Shown here piece after piece: positions 24,557-32,700 of a stretch of 64,000 nucleotides of DNA. A model generated the notes under the pieces. That model was given only the letters and a program-made list of their open reading frames with translations, searched no databases and was not told the origin of the DNA. Origin of the DNA: Smaragdicoccus niigatensis DSM 44881 = NBRC 103563. GTDB lineage: Bacteria > Actinomycetota > Actinomycetes > Mycobacteriales > Mycobacteriaceae. The stretch covers positions 186,001 through 250,000 of the forward strand of contig NZ_AQXZ01000013.1 in the NCBI RefSeq assembly GCF_000380645.1, in the 5' to 3' direction. Numbering within the stretch: the first letter of the stretch is position 1; every line of letters begins with the position of its first letter. The translations under genes and the position numbers were made by a program.

Positions 24557-25537
24557 TCAGCCGGGTAAAACACGGTTTCCCGCGCGTACCGCGTTGCGCT
24601 TGATGCGGCCGGCAAGTCGACCGATCGAACCGCCGACGATACCCGGTTGTCCGGTTGGTACGAATTCGACCGCATCGCCGACCGAAACGCTTCCGACGGT
24701 GGTCACGTCGGCGTAGACGCCGAGGCACCGGTCGTTGTGCCGCGAAATCGTCTTCACCACCGCGGGATCCGGCTCGAGGCCCGGCTGCGGACGCAGCGGG
24801 ACCGAACAACGGACAGTTGGAACCTCGACTCGAATACCGACCGTCCCGGTACGCAGTGTGCCGCCGATCCAGTCCTGTTCTACGAGTCCCTCCCCCGTCG
24901 TTTCGACGAGGATGTTCGGCCGGAAACGTCGAACATCGAAGTCACCACCGATGGCAGCCATCGCCTTCAGGCTCGAGGTCGTCAGGATGTGGACTGGGTA
25001 CGCGTCCGCGAAGATTCCGACCGGAGTCGCGAAAATTGCCAACTCCGCGAGCTTGCGGAGCGGGAACATCGAGAAGTCCGGCAGCGGGTCGCCATCTGCC
25101 ACCTGGAACTGCTGGCGGATGTCCTTCTTCGAGAACATCACGCCACGGTAGGCGGCCTTGTCGGTGACCGGCGGCAGCGAGACCAGCGCGACCGACTTAC
25201 CCGTCAGATCGCTGAGCGCCCGGTTCATGCGGTCGCGATCGGTGCTGACGATCTCGGATCCATCCGGGAACGTGACGACCACATGAGCGACATCGCCGGG
25301 ACCGACTCCGATCGCGGGCTCCTCGACGTATCGAGCCGAGCAGCCGAGCAGCATCGGAAGCCGACGCGCGGTGGTGACCGCCTTCAGCTCGAGATCCCGC
25401 ACCGCCCACATCCGGTCGGCGTGCAGAGCCCGTCGGTCGATGACCGACGATGAAATCTGCTCGCCCTGCATGGACTTCACCGGATAACGCCACAGCGCCA
25501 CGACGGTTCCGACATTGCCGCTGATCACCGATGACAT
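24557..25537 (-). CDS. MOSC-domain protein (YcbX/MSMEG-type)
   Basis: The 326-residue protein has an N-terminal MOSC-N beta-barrel (VVALWRYPVKSMQGEQISSSVIDRRALHADRMWAVRD) and a C-terminal MOSC domain: HILTTSSLKAMAA, DVRRFRPNILVET, GTLRTGTVGIRVEVPTVRCSVPLRPQPG with the conserved Cys, and a DRCLGVYADV end. MOSC domains bind sulfated molybdenum cofactor and act in reductions such as N-hydroxylated compound detoxification. I chose the ATG at 25537, which begins the MOSC-N domain. A partner reductase is not adjacent. Confidence 0.86.
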   Translation of the reverse strand: MSSVISGNVGTVVALWRYPVKSMQGEQISSSVIDRRALHADRMWAVRDLELKAVTTARRLPMLLGCSARYVEEPAIGVGPGDVAHVVVTFPDGSEIVSTDRDRMNRALSDLTGKSVALVSLPPVTDKAAYRGVMFSKKDIRQQFQVADGDPLPDFSMFPLRKLAELAIFATPVGIFADAYPVHILTTSSLKAMAAIGGDFDVRRFRPNILVETTGEGLVEQDWIGGTLRTGTVGIRVEVPTVRCSVPLRPQPGLEPDPAVVKTISRHNDRCLGVYADVTTVGSVSVGDAVEFVPTGQPGIVGGSIGRLAGRIKRNAVRAGNRVLPG

Positions 25538-25651
25538 GGCTCGACGGTACGCCCGAGCGACCCTTGCGATACGGCGCAAACACGAGAATCGTGGATGTAT
25601 CCGGCAGCGCTCTCGGGGGGCGTCGCCCCTCACGCGAACAGGAGAAATGAA

Positions 25652-26275
25652 GTGTTCGCACGTTCCACCAGAATTCAAGCCGAGCCATCTTCGATCGACG
25701 AGGGAATCGACTACATCCGCAAATCCGTCATGCCGGCACTTCTCCGCATGAATGGCTGCGCGGGACTGTCCCTTCTCGTCGACCGCAACACTGGCGCATG
25801 TATCGCGACCAGCTCCTGGGTAACCGAACGAGAAATGCTCGCGAGCGAAATGCGCGCCCGCGACATGCGTGAGAACGCGACGGAATCGTTCGGCGGAAAC
25901 ATCACCGATGTCGAGAACTGGGAAATCGCCGTTATTCACCGCGAGCACCGAACGAACAATTCGACGAGCACGCGCTGCACCTGGTTGCACTGCAGCCCGT
26001 CCGTGCTCGATCGCGCAGTGGACATCTTCCGCTTCGGCGTTCTGCCGGAATGCGAACGGATGGAAGGGTTCTGCAGCGCAAGTATGTTCATCGACCGCAT
26101 CAACGGTCGCTGCGTAACCGCAACGGCATGGGACAGTCGTGAAACGATGGAGGCGAGCCGCACGACCGCAAACAGCCTCCGCAGTTCGGCTGCGCGCGAC
26201 ATCGGCGCAGAAATCGTCGAGGTAGCGGAATTCGACCTCGTATTGGCTCACCTGCGCGTACCGGAATTGGCCTGA
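25652..26275 (+). CDS. Tandem ABM/Dabb-like dimeric alpha-beta barrel protein
   Basis: The 207-residue protein consists of two related halves of about 100 residues. RNTGACIATSSWVTEREMLASE in the first corresponds to RINGRCVTATAWDSRETMEASR in the second; each is followed by a charged helix and a strand (ENWEIAVIHR; AEFDLVLAHLR). This is the ferredoxin-like fold of antibiotic biosynthesis monooxygenase or stress-response barrel proteins, here joined so one chain makes the dimer. The GTG at 25652 has AGGAG 7 nt upstream; a nearer ATG (25647) is out of frame. No catalytic residues can be named. Confidence 0.7.
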   Translation: MFARSTRIQAEPSSIDEGIDYIRKSVMPALLRMNGCAGLSLLVDRNTGACIATSSWVTEREMLASEMRARDMRENATESFGGNITDVENWEIAVIHREHRTNNSTSTRCTWLHCSPSVLDRAVDIFRFGVLPECERMEGFCSASMFIDRINGRCVTATAWDSRETMEASRTTANSLRSSAARDIGAEIVEVAEFDLVLAHLRVPELA

Positions 26276-26289
26276 CCGAGGATTGACAT

Positions 26290-26589
26290 ATGCAGCGCGG
26301 CGAGGTTTGGACTTACGAGTCCACCACACGCTCGGCGCGCGTACTTGTGGTGTCCACGGAGATCCTGAACATCTCCGGCATTCACGTCATCGTCGACGTC
26401 ACCGAAGTTCCGCCATCGTTTACCTCGGTCGGACTTCTGACCGTCTCGCTCGGTGACGGACTGGGTTATGCGCGATGCATGGCCCTGTCGATCGGTGAGT
26501 CGCAGCGGTTCGAGCAGCGGATCGCGATCCTCTCCCCGGATGTGATGGACCGCGTCGGGATGGCGCTCAGCGCGGTTCTCGACCTGTGA
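26290..26589 (+). CDS. MazF/PemK-like (CcdB-fold) protein, no antitoxin seen
   Basis: The 99-residue protein starts MQRGEVWTYES, continues with ARVLVVSTEIL and ends ERFEQRIAILSPDVMDRV-like (seen: QRFEQRIAILSPDVMDRVG), all at the positions expected for MazF-type RNase toxins (RGEVW, RPVLVVS, RxxLSPxxMxxV). The catalytic residues of MazF are not obvious, and the gene before it is not an antitoxin, so it may be an inactive or non-toxin relative. Its stop overlaps the udgB start as GTGA, so translation of the two is probably coupled. Confidence 0.65.
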   Translation: MQRGEVWTYESTTRSARVLVVSTEILNISGIHVIVDVTEVPPSFTSVGLLTVSLGDGLGYARCMALSIGESQRFEQRIAILSPDVMDRVGMALSAVLDL

Positions 26590-27296
26590 ACGAGTTGGCC
26601 GCGCTCGAAGCAGCTCTAGTCGACTGCCGTCGCTGCCCTCGCCTGGTCGCCTGGCGGGAAGAGGTGGCCCGCGTGAAGCGTGCCGCCTTCCGCGATGAAA
26701 CCTATTGGGGCCGGCCGGTTCCCGGTTTCGGTCCAGCGGACGCCCGGCTGCTCATCGTCGGCCTGGCACCGGCCGCGCACGGCGCGAACCGGACCGGGCG
26801 GATGTTCACCGGCGACCGCAGCGGTGACGTGCTCTATGCCGCCCTGCACGCGGTGGGCCTCGCAAGCCAGCCGACGTCGACGCACATCGGTGACGGGCTC
26901 GAACTCTTCGGCACCCGCATCACGGCGCCGGTGCACTGCGCTCCACCGGACAACAAGCCGACACCGACCGAACGGATCACCTGCGGCACGTGGTTGGACA
27001 GGGAGTTCGACGTGCTCACCGAGGTCCGGTCCGTCGTCGTGCTCGGCGCCTTCGGCTGGAACGCGCTTCTCGCGGTGCTGTCTCGGTCCGGCTGGTCCGT
27101 ACTAAAGCCCCGGCCTGCGTTCGGTCATGGCGCCCGCCTGGCGCTGACGAAGTCAGGACGAGAAATCGAACTGTTTGGCTGCTACCACGTGAGCCAACAG
27201 AACACGTTCACCGGCCGCCTGACGCCCGCGATGCTGGAGTCGGTGCTGGTGAACGCGGCACAGGCCGCTGCTCTGGAATCGGGCGCAACGCACTGA
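26586..27296 (+). CDS. udgB: Type-5 uracil-DNA glycosylase, Fe-S
   Basis: The 236-residue DNA-repair enzyme removes uracil, hypoxanthine and related bases. Motif A is GLAPAAHGANRTGRMFTGD and motif B is HVSQQNTFTGRLT, the family-5 hallmarks. Cluster cysteines begin with DCRRCPRL and include those in TAPVHCAPP and RITCGTWL. The GTG start at 26586 overlaps the preceding stop. The gene is convergent with an Rv1171-like gene and overlaps it by 89 nt, unusually long. Confidence 0.93.
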   Translation: MNELAALEAALVDCRRCPRLVAWREEVARVKRAAFRDETYWGRPVPGFGPADARLLIVGLAPAAHGANRTGRMFTGDRSGDVLYAALHAVGLASQPTSTHIGDGLELFGTRITAPVHCAPPDNKPTPTERITCGTWLDREFDVLTEVRSVVVLGAFGWNALLAVLSRSGWSVLKPRPAFGHGARLALTKSGREIELFGCYHVSQQNTFTGRLTPAMLESVLVNAAQAAALESGATH

Positions 27297-27621
27297 ACAC
27301 CAGCGTCGGGAGCAAGCCACCGATGCAGAACGCAATCGTCTGCCAACCGGCCCACAGGATGAAGTCGCCGCCCGGACCACCCGCGAGCATGATCACCATC
27401 GCGAACGCCCACGCGATCAGCGGCAGGAATGAGACGACCGGCCGCGGGTTCACCTTAGAGGCCGCCCACATGAGAACGATGTTCCCGGCTGCGGCGAAAA
27501 GAACGCTGATCGGGAAGGGAATCGCGCCGATGTAGAGCGGCAAGTAGAGCGCCTCGATCACGCAGCTGACGAATCCGTCGATCGTCAGGAACGCCAAGGT
27601 CAGCGGACCGATCCAGCGCAT
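27208..27621 (-). CDS. Rv1171-like small membrane protein
   Basis: The 137-residue protein has four membrane segments (GPLTLAFLTIDGFVSCVIEAL; IPFPISVLFAAAGNIVLMWAA; VSFLPLIAWAFAMVIMLAGG; FILWAGWQTIAFCIGGLLPT) and a proline-rich tail. Its place right after mshB, and size, match Rv1171 of M. tuberculosis. The start is ATG 27621 (overlapping the mshB stop as TGATG) or GTG 27624. The C-terminal 30 codons lie opposite the end of udgB. The function is unknown. Confidence 0.78.
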   Translation of the reverse strand: MRWIGPLTLAFLTIDGFVSCVIEALYLPLYIGAIPFPISVLFAAAGNIVLMWAASKVNPRPVVSFLPLIAWAFAMVIMLAGGPGGDFILWAGWQTIAFCIGGLLPTLVFSALRPIPEQRPVPRSPAPTPASRASGGR

Positions 27622-28421
27622 CACAGCTCCGACTCCACGCCGTCGGCGGAACCGCTCACCAGGACGAAGAATTCAGAGGTCAGGATCGGCTGGGCAACGT
27701 TGTTCGACAGCGCGAACATGCCGTCCGTCACCATCACTTGCGTGGCATGCGCAGCCAGTGCCGCCCGCTTCGCGTCCAGTACGGGCGTGATGTCGACTTC
27801 GGTCGTGATGAGCTTCGAATCCATCGCGGCCAACTCCCCCGGCCGAGGCATCTTCCAGCCGTCCGGTAACTCGCCCATCGCGGCAACGCCGGCGTCCACC
27901 GCGTCCCGCGAAGCGACCGCCCAGTAGAACCTGGAGACGCGCCAGGTCGCCGCCTCGACGGCCGCGGTCGTCACCGCATGGACCTGAATGTGGTCCGGGT
28001 GGCCGTAGCCGCCGTCCGGGTCGTAACCGACGACGACGTCGGGCCGGAACTCGTTGATCACCCGAACCAACTCGCTGACGACCTCCGGGCGCTCAGCGTT
28101 GATGAAGGCACGCGGGTGCTCCGCCGACGGCGTCCCGGCCATCCCGGAATCCCGCCAACGACCGGCCCCGCCGAGAAATCGAGGTTCGGAAACGCCAAGC
28201 GCAGCAAGTGCTTTCGACAGCTCCGAAATTCGGTACCCGCCGAGTTGGTCCGCGGCACCGGCGACGAGGCCGGCCCACGTCGAGCCGATGACCTCGCCTT
28301 CCTCGCCCAAGGTGCACGTCACCACGAGCACCTCGTCACCGCGGGAGGTGTGCAGCGCGATCGTGCCGCCGGTCAGAATCGACTCGTCATCGGGGTGGGC
28401 GTGGACAAAGAGAAGCTTCAT
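27621..28421 (-). CDS. mshB: N-acetyl-GlcN-Ins deacetylase, mycothiol biosynthesis
   Basis: The 266-residue zinc enzyme removes the acetyl group from GlcNAc-Ins in mycothiol synthesis. The metal site begins with VHAHPDDESILTGGT (His9, Asp12) and is completed by GYGHPDHIQVH; RFLGGAGRWRDSGM is the usual substrate-side loop. The ATG at 28421 and a GTG two codons upstream are both possible. Its stop is coupled to the downstream membrane gene, and lpqW ends 20 nt upstream, giving typA-lpqW-mshB-Rv1171-like in one direction as in mycobacteria. Confidence 0.94.
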   Translation of the reverse strand: MKLLFVHAHPDDESILTGGTIALHTSRGDEVLVVTCTLGEEGEVIGSTWAGLVAGAADQLGGYRISELSKALAALGVSEPRFLGGAGRWRDSGMAGTPSAEHPRAFINAERPEVVSELVRVINEFRPDVVVGYDPDGGYGHPDHIQVHAVTTAAVEAATWRVSRFYWAVASRDAVDAGVAAMGELPDGWKMPRPGELAAMDSKLITTEVDITPVLDAKRAALAAHATQVMVTDGMFALSNNVAQPILTSEFFVLVSGSADGVESEL

Positions 28422-28440
28422 GCTCACGAGATCTGATCAC

Positions 28441-30159
28441 TCACGGAGTTGCTTTGGCCCACTTCTCGGCGTCGGCGAAGATGCCGACCGGGAGCGCACC
28501 GTTGAGGGTCGCTCCGGTCACGCCCGGTCCGATGACCGCCATTGTCTGGTCCTGCACGATCGGCAGTACCGCGGAGAGCGCCCACAGTTTCGGCTCGAGC
28601 GCGGCCAGGACTGAGCCGATGGCGGGGTCGCCGTCGAGTGCACCCGCGATCTCGTCCTGCATGTCCTTGTCGCAGATTCCGCTGAGGTTCGTCGCGACCG
28701 CGGTCGTCGACTCCTGCGACTCTTTGGTCGTGGTCGGCGTCGTGGGCTTGGTGCTGGTCGTGGCGGTGGACGGTGCGGGGCACGCGAAGCGAGATGCCAG
28801 CGTCGTCGCGGCATCGGTGCCCGCATGTTCCCAGCCCACGATGATGTCGACTTCGCCGTTCAGCAGGCTCGTTCCGTACAGTTCTCGCCCGGCGATGCTG
28901 TCGACGGTGACCTGAAGTCCTGCCGCCCGCAGCTGATCGGCAGCGGTCGATGCCACCGCGAAGGCAACCGTGTCGTTCTCTGGGACTCCGATGCGCAGAG
29001 CCAACGGCTTCGACTTCGGGAAACCTCCGGCCGCGAGCATCCCGATGGCATCGCCGTTCGACATCGGCGGTGGCGCGGTCGGTGCGTAACCAGGGTCCGA
29101 GGGCGACAGGATCTGGGCACGAGCCGGTTCGACGAAGGCACCCGTGTCCATCGCGACGGTGGCGAGCAGACCCGGATCGAGCAGTCCCAGAACACCGGCC
29201 CGGACCCGCACATCGGCGAGCTTCGGGACCCGGCCGTTCAGGACGAGTTGCAGTCGGCGAGGCTGGTAGATCTGCTTCGCGCTGACGCCTTCGATCGCCT
29301 GAAGCTGCGCCTGCACCGCGTTGCTGACGTGGACAAGCGCCATCTGGGCGTCGTCCGAGCGCATCGACTCCGCGAGTTGCGGCGCGTTGCCCGACCGTCG
29401 AATGAGGATCTGGTCCGGCGTCGCCGGCTTGTCCCAGAAGCGATCATTGCGCTCGAGGAGGATCTCGCCGCGACCGCGATCGACCGACTTGATGTGGAAC
29501 AGTCCGCCCGAGACCGGGATCGTCGACGCGAGGCCTTCCTCGAATCCGCCCGGCGAATCCTTCACCAGGTGCGATGGCAACAGGCTCGTGAAGAGCTCAC
29601 GCCAGGCCGGGTACTCCGACTTCATGACGACGTTGACCGTCTTGCCGCCGCCCGCTGACACGACCTTGTCGATCAGTTGGTAGCCCGCGGGGTCGACCGC
29701 ACCGGGCTGCGTTGTCATTTGCTGCCACAGGTACTGGAAGTCCTCGGCGGCGATCGGAGCACCGTCCGACCACTGCGCCTCGTCGCGGATCTTGTACGTG
29801 ATCGTGAACGGCTCGGTGCTCGTGACCTCGGCCGACACCATCATGTTCTTGTCGAGGACCCATGCGGTGCGGCCGGGCGCATCCCCCGGCACCGCCCGGA
29901 ACGGGCTTGGCAGGACGAGCGATGCCACGGCGGCGTTCGCCGGCGATTGGTCCGACAGCAGGTGCGGGTTCATCCCCGTGCCGATGTCATCGACCGCGAC
30001 GACGATCCGGTTCTTGTTCTCCGCGGACGGAGCGGTCGTCGACGTCGAGGGTTCGGCCTGAATCGGCGGCGGCGGGTTAGCCGTGCAGGAGGCCAGCGCC
30101 AGTGCGCTGGCCGTCACCATGGCCGCGGCGATCAATCTCCGAGAGTGGAACACGCGCAT
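28441..30159 (-). CDS. lpqW: Lipoprotein LpqW (substrate-binding-protein-like)
   Basis: The 572-residue lipoprotein has a signal peptide ending LASC (Cys25), then a Pro/Thr/Ser-rich stretch and a peptide-transporter SBP type 5 fold (NPHLLSDQSPANAAVASLVLPS, TYKIRDEAQWSDGAPIAAEDF, ISVSGGLF-like region seen as IPVSGGLFHIKSVDRG). In mycobacteria LpqW steers phosphatidylinositol mannoside flux into lipomannan and lipoarabinomannan rather than importing peptides. A low-complexity Thr-rich insert (residues about 455-480) is odd. ATG 30159 is preferred over GTG 30165, because a GGGAGGGGG lies at proper distance. Confidence 0.88.
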   Translation of the reverse strand: MRVFHSRRLIAAAMVTASALALASCTANPPPPIQAEPSTSTTAPSAENKNRIVVAVDDIGTGMNPHLLSDQSPANAAVASLVLPSPFRAVPGDAPGRTAWVLDKNMMVSAEVTSTEPFTITYKIRDEAQWSDGAPIAAEDFQYLWQQMTTQPGAVDPAGYQLIDKVVSAGGGKTVNVVMKSEYPAWRELFTSLLPSHLVKDSPGGFEEGLASTIPVSGGLFHIKSVDRGRGEILLERNDRFWDKPATPDQILIRRSGNAPQLAESMRSDDAQMALVHVSNAVQAQLQAIEGVSAKQIYQPRRLQLVLNGRVPKLADVRVRAGVLGLLDPGLLATVAMDTGAFVEPARAQILSPSDPGYAPTAPPPMSNGDAIGMLAAGGFPKSKPLALRIGVPENDTVAFAVASTAADQLRAAGLQVTVDSIAGRELYGTSLLNGEVDIIVGWEHAGTDAATTLASRFACPAPSTATTSTKPTTPTTTKESQESTTAVATNLSGICDKDMQDEIAGALDGDPAIGSVLAALEPKLWALSAVLPIVQDQTMAVIGPGVTGATLNGALPVGIFADAEKWAKATP

Positions 30160-30188
30160 GCGCACACCCCCTCCCGTAGACGCCAGAC

Positions 30189-32069
30189 TTACCCTCGTGC
30201 CTTCGCGCGCGAACGCTCGCGTCCGCGCTCAGTGGCATCGAGAATCACCTTACGCACCCGAATGACGTCCGGGCCCACCTCGACACACTCGTCTTCCGCG
30301 CAAAACTCGAGCGCGCCTTCGAGGCCCAGAGTGATCGGCCGGGACAGCGTCTCGAGGACATCGCTCGTCGACGATCGCATGTTGGTGAGCTTCTTCTCAC
30401 GCGTCACATTGACGTCGAGATCCTCAGCGCGCGGGTTGATTCCGACCACCATGCCCTCGTAGGTCGGCGAGCCCGGCTCGACGAAGAACGTGCCGCGGTC
30501 CTGGAGCTGAATCATGGCGTACGGCGTGATGGAACCGGCGCGGTCGGACACGAGCGAGCCCGTGTGCCGCGCGCGAATCTCGCCGGCCCACGGCTCATAG
30601 CCGCTCGCGATGGCGTTGCTGATACCCGTTCCGCGGGTGTCGGTGAGGAAGTCGGTCCGGAAGCCGATGAGCCCACGCGACGGGACGATGAACTCCATGC
30701 GCACCCAACCGGAGCCGTGGTTGTTCATCCCCACCATGCGGCCCTTGCGGTTCGCGAGCAGCTGCGTGATCGCACCGAGGTATTCCTCCGGGACGTCGAC
30801 CTGCAGGTCTTCGAACGGCTCGTGAATCTTGCCGTCGACGGTCCGGGTGACGACCTGCGGCTTACCGACGGTGAGCTCGAAGCCTTCGCGGCGCATCTGC
30901 TCCACCAGGATCGCCAGTGCGAGCTCACCACGGCCTTGCACCTCCCAGGTGTCCGGGCGCTCGGTCGGCAGAACGCGAATCGATACGTTACCGATGAGCT
31001 CCTGGTCGAGGCGGGCCTTGACCAGGCGAGCGGTCACCTTGGTGCCGCCATTGCGGCCGGCCAGCGGCGACGTGTTGATACCGATGGTGACCGAGATGGC
31101 CGGCTCGTCGACCGTGATACGGGTCAGCGCGACCGGATTGTCGAGGCTGGCGAGAGTGTCACCGATCATGATGTCCGGGAAGCCAGCCACGGCCACGATG
31201 TCTCCGGCGACTGCCTCTTCGGCGGGCTGACGCTCGACACCGAACGTCTTCAGAAGCTCAGTGATCTTGACGTTCTTGGTGCCCTCTGCGGTCATCCACG
31301 CGACGGTCTGACCCTTGCGCAGGGTGCCGTTGTGGATGCGGACGAGCGCAAGACGGCCCAGGAACGGCGACGCGTCGAGGTTCGTGACGAGCGCTTGCAG
31401 CGGTGCGCTGGCATCACCCTTCGGCGCCGGGATGTAGCTCAGGAGGACGTCGAAAAGCGCGTCGAGGTTCTCCGCATCCGGGGCCTCACCGTTTGCCGGC
31501 TGGTGCTTGGAGGCCTTGCCCTCGCGGCCCGAGGCATAGAGAACCGGCAGCTCGAGCGCGAGCTCGGCGGCGTGCGCGGCTTCGTCGTCGAGGTCCGACG
31601 CGAGGTCCAGGAGCAGGTCGTGGCTTTCCTCGACGACCTCGGCGATGCGGGCGTCCGGACGGTCGGTCTTATTGACGACCAGGATCACCGGCAGCGACGC
31701 GGCGAGCGCCTTGCGGAGCACGAAGCGGGTCTGCGGAAGCGGGCCCTCGGAGGCGTCGACGAGCAGGACGACACCGTCGACCATCGACAGACCGCGCTCG
31801 ACCTCACCACCGAAGTCGGCGTGGCCGGGGGTGTCGATGACGTTGATGACGGTCTCGGAGCCGTCCGCGTTGATGTGATGCACCGCGGTGTTCTTGGCGA
31901 GGATCGTGATGCCCTTTTCACGCTCCAGGTCACCGGAGTCCATGACTCGGTCGACGAGCGCAGCACGCTCGGCGAAGGCGCCGGACTGGCGCAGCATGGC
32001 GTCGACGAGGGTGGTCTTGCCGTGGTCGACGTGGGCGACGATGGCGACGTTGCGAAAAGAAACAGACAC
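30189..32069 (-). CDS. typA: Ribosome-associated GTPase TypA/BipA
   Basis: The 626-residue translational GTPase has G1 AHVDHGKTT, G2 region REKGITILAKNTAV, G3 DTPGHADFGGEV, G4 NKTDRPDAR and the BipA C-terminal domain (GLIGFRTDFLTDTRGTGI, NPRAEDLDVNVTREKKLTNMRSS). It acts in 50S assembly and stress adaptation. The start is GTG 32069. A minus-strand -10-like TAAGCT (32078-32083) lies 8 nt before it, so the mRNA is probably leaderless. It is the first gene of the typA-lpqW-mshB series. Confidence 0.95.
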   Translation of the reverse strand: MSVSFRNVAIVAHVDHGKTTLVDAMLRQSGAFAERAALVDRVMDSGDLEREKGITILAKNTAVHHINADGSETVINVIDTPGHADFGGEVERGLSMVDGVVLLVDASEGPLPQTRFVLRKALAASLPVILVVNKTDRPDARIAEVVEESHDLLLDLASDLDDEAAHAAELALELPVLYASGREGKASKHQPANGEAPDAENLDALFDVLLSYIPAPKGDASAPLQALVTNLDASPFLGRLALVRIHNGTLRKGQTVAWMTAEGTKNVKITELLKTFGVERQPAEEAVAGDIVAVAGFPDIMIGDTLASLDNPVALTRITVDEPAISVTIGINTSPLAGRNGGTKVTARLVKARLDQELIGNVSIRVLPTERPDTWEVQGRGELALAILVEQMRREGFELTVGKPQVVTRTVDGKIHEPFEDLQVDVPEEYLGAITQLLANRKGRMVGMNNHGSGWVRMEFIVPSRGLIGFRTDFLTDTRGTGISNAIASGYEPWAGEIRARHTGSLVSDRAGSITPYAMIQLQDRGTFFVEPGSPTYEGMVVGINPRAEDLDVNVTREKKLTNMRSSTSDVLETLSRPITLGLEGALEFCAEDECVEVGPDVIRVRKVILDATERGRERSRAKARG

Positions 32070-32077
32070 GAGTTACC

Positions 32078-32083
32078 AGCTTA
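32078..32083 (-). promoter_or_regulatory. -10 hexamer of typA, predicting a leaderless mRNA
   Basis: On the minus strand TAAGCT fits TAnnnT and is followed after GGTAACTC by the GTG start of typA. Transcription would begin at or within 1-2 nt of the start codon. A mirror-image arrangement serves the divergent gene at 32137. Confidence 0.5.
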
Positions 32084-32123
32084 CCTGGGATTTCTTGCCA
32101 TGTTTCCACCGAAGAAGAGAGGG

Positions 32124-32129
32124 TAGGCT
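32124..32129 (+). promoter_or_regulatory. -10 hexamer of the small cysteine-protein gene, predicting a leaderless mRNA
   Basis: TAGGCT fits TAnnnT and is followed by AACCACC and the GTG at 32137. The 7-nt distance places the transcription start at the start codon; no ribosome-binding site is present. No good -35 was seen. Confidence 0.5.
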
Positions 32130-32136
32130 AACCACC

Positions 32137-32307
32137 GTGAGCAAGGTGGAGAAGGTTGCGCACTTCAAGCCCAAGAAGAAGTGCTGCAAGAGCGACAAGC
32201 GATGCCTCAAATGCCCCTTCGTTGTTCACAAGATGAAGAAAGCTGTTCATCAAGGTCTCACCGGTAAGGAACTCAAGCAGGCGCTCAAGAAGGCTCGAGC
32301 AGCCTGA
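32137..32307 (+). CDS. Small basic cysteine-rich protein (56 residues)
   Basis: GTG 32137 to stop 32307. It begins VSKVEKVAHFKPKKKCCKSD, then KRCLKCPFVVHKMKKAVHQG and ends in a lysine-rich helix (LTGKELKQALKKARAA). The CC-x5-C-x2-C pattern could bind zinc or another metal; with the many lysines, nucleic-acid or ribosome contact is possible. It is divergent from typA (67 bp apart) with its own leaderless-type promoter, and overlaps the end of mutT2 by 23 nt. I recognise similar small proteins in other actinobacteria but no function. Confidence 0.75.
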   Translation: MSKVEKVAHFKPKKKCCKSDKRCLKCPFVVHKMKKAVHQGLTGKELKQALKKARAA

Positions 32308-32683
32308 TCAGGTCCGGAACCCACTTCTCATCGTTCGGAACGAGCGGATAGCTCGCCAATTCGTCGGCCCGCACCCACGCGACAGCGCTGTGTTCGTGCG
32401 GAATCGGTTCCCCGACAAGCAATTCGGCGCGGTAAGCGCGTAAGACGAGATGCTCGGTAAGCCAGACGTCGACCCCGACGCGCTCATGGACTCGAACATC
32501 GACACCGAGTTCTTCTTGCAATTCGCGCGCGAGTGCGGAACCGGGCGACTCCCCCAACTCGACCTTGCCACCCGGCAACTCCCACATGCCCGCAAACTCC
32601 GGAGGCGAAACTCGCTGCGCGAGGAGAAGGCGCCCGTCCCGGACGATCGCCCCCGCGACGACCTCTCGCGCACTAACGCTCAT
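32285..32683 (-). CDS. mutT2: MutT2-like NUDIX hydrolase
   Basis: The 132-residue enzyme cleaves nucleoside triphosphates; mycobacterial MutT2 acts on oxidised and methylated dCTP. The complete Nudix box is GGKVELGESPGSALARELQEEL followed by GV (GX5EX7REUXEEXGU). The start is ATG 32683 (MSVSAREVVAG); ATG 32692 would add three residues. The divergent pterin dehydratase begins only 17 nt away, so its promoter must lie inside that neighbour. Confidence 0.88.
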   Translation of the reverse strand: MSVSAREVVAGAIVRDGRLLLAQRVSPPEFAGMWELPGGKVELGESPGSALARELQEELGVDVRVHERVGVDVWLTEHLVLRAYRAELLVGEPIPHEHSAVAWVRADELASYPLVPNDEKWVPDLIRLLEPS

Positions 32684-32700
32684 GAGGTACATGATGGGGT

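Noticed and set aside
30564-32126. A 520-codon plus-strand frame opposite typA
   Set aside because: Antisense of an unmistakable GTPase; biased composition, no domain and no ribosome-binding site.
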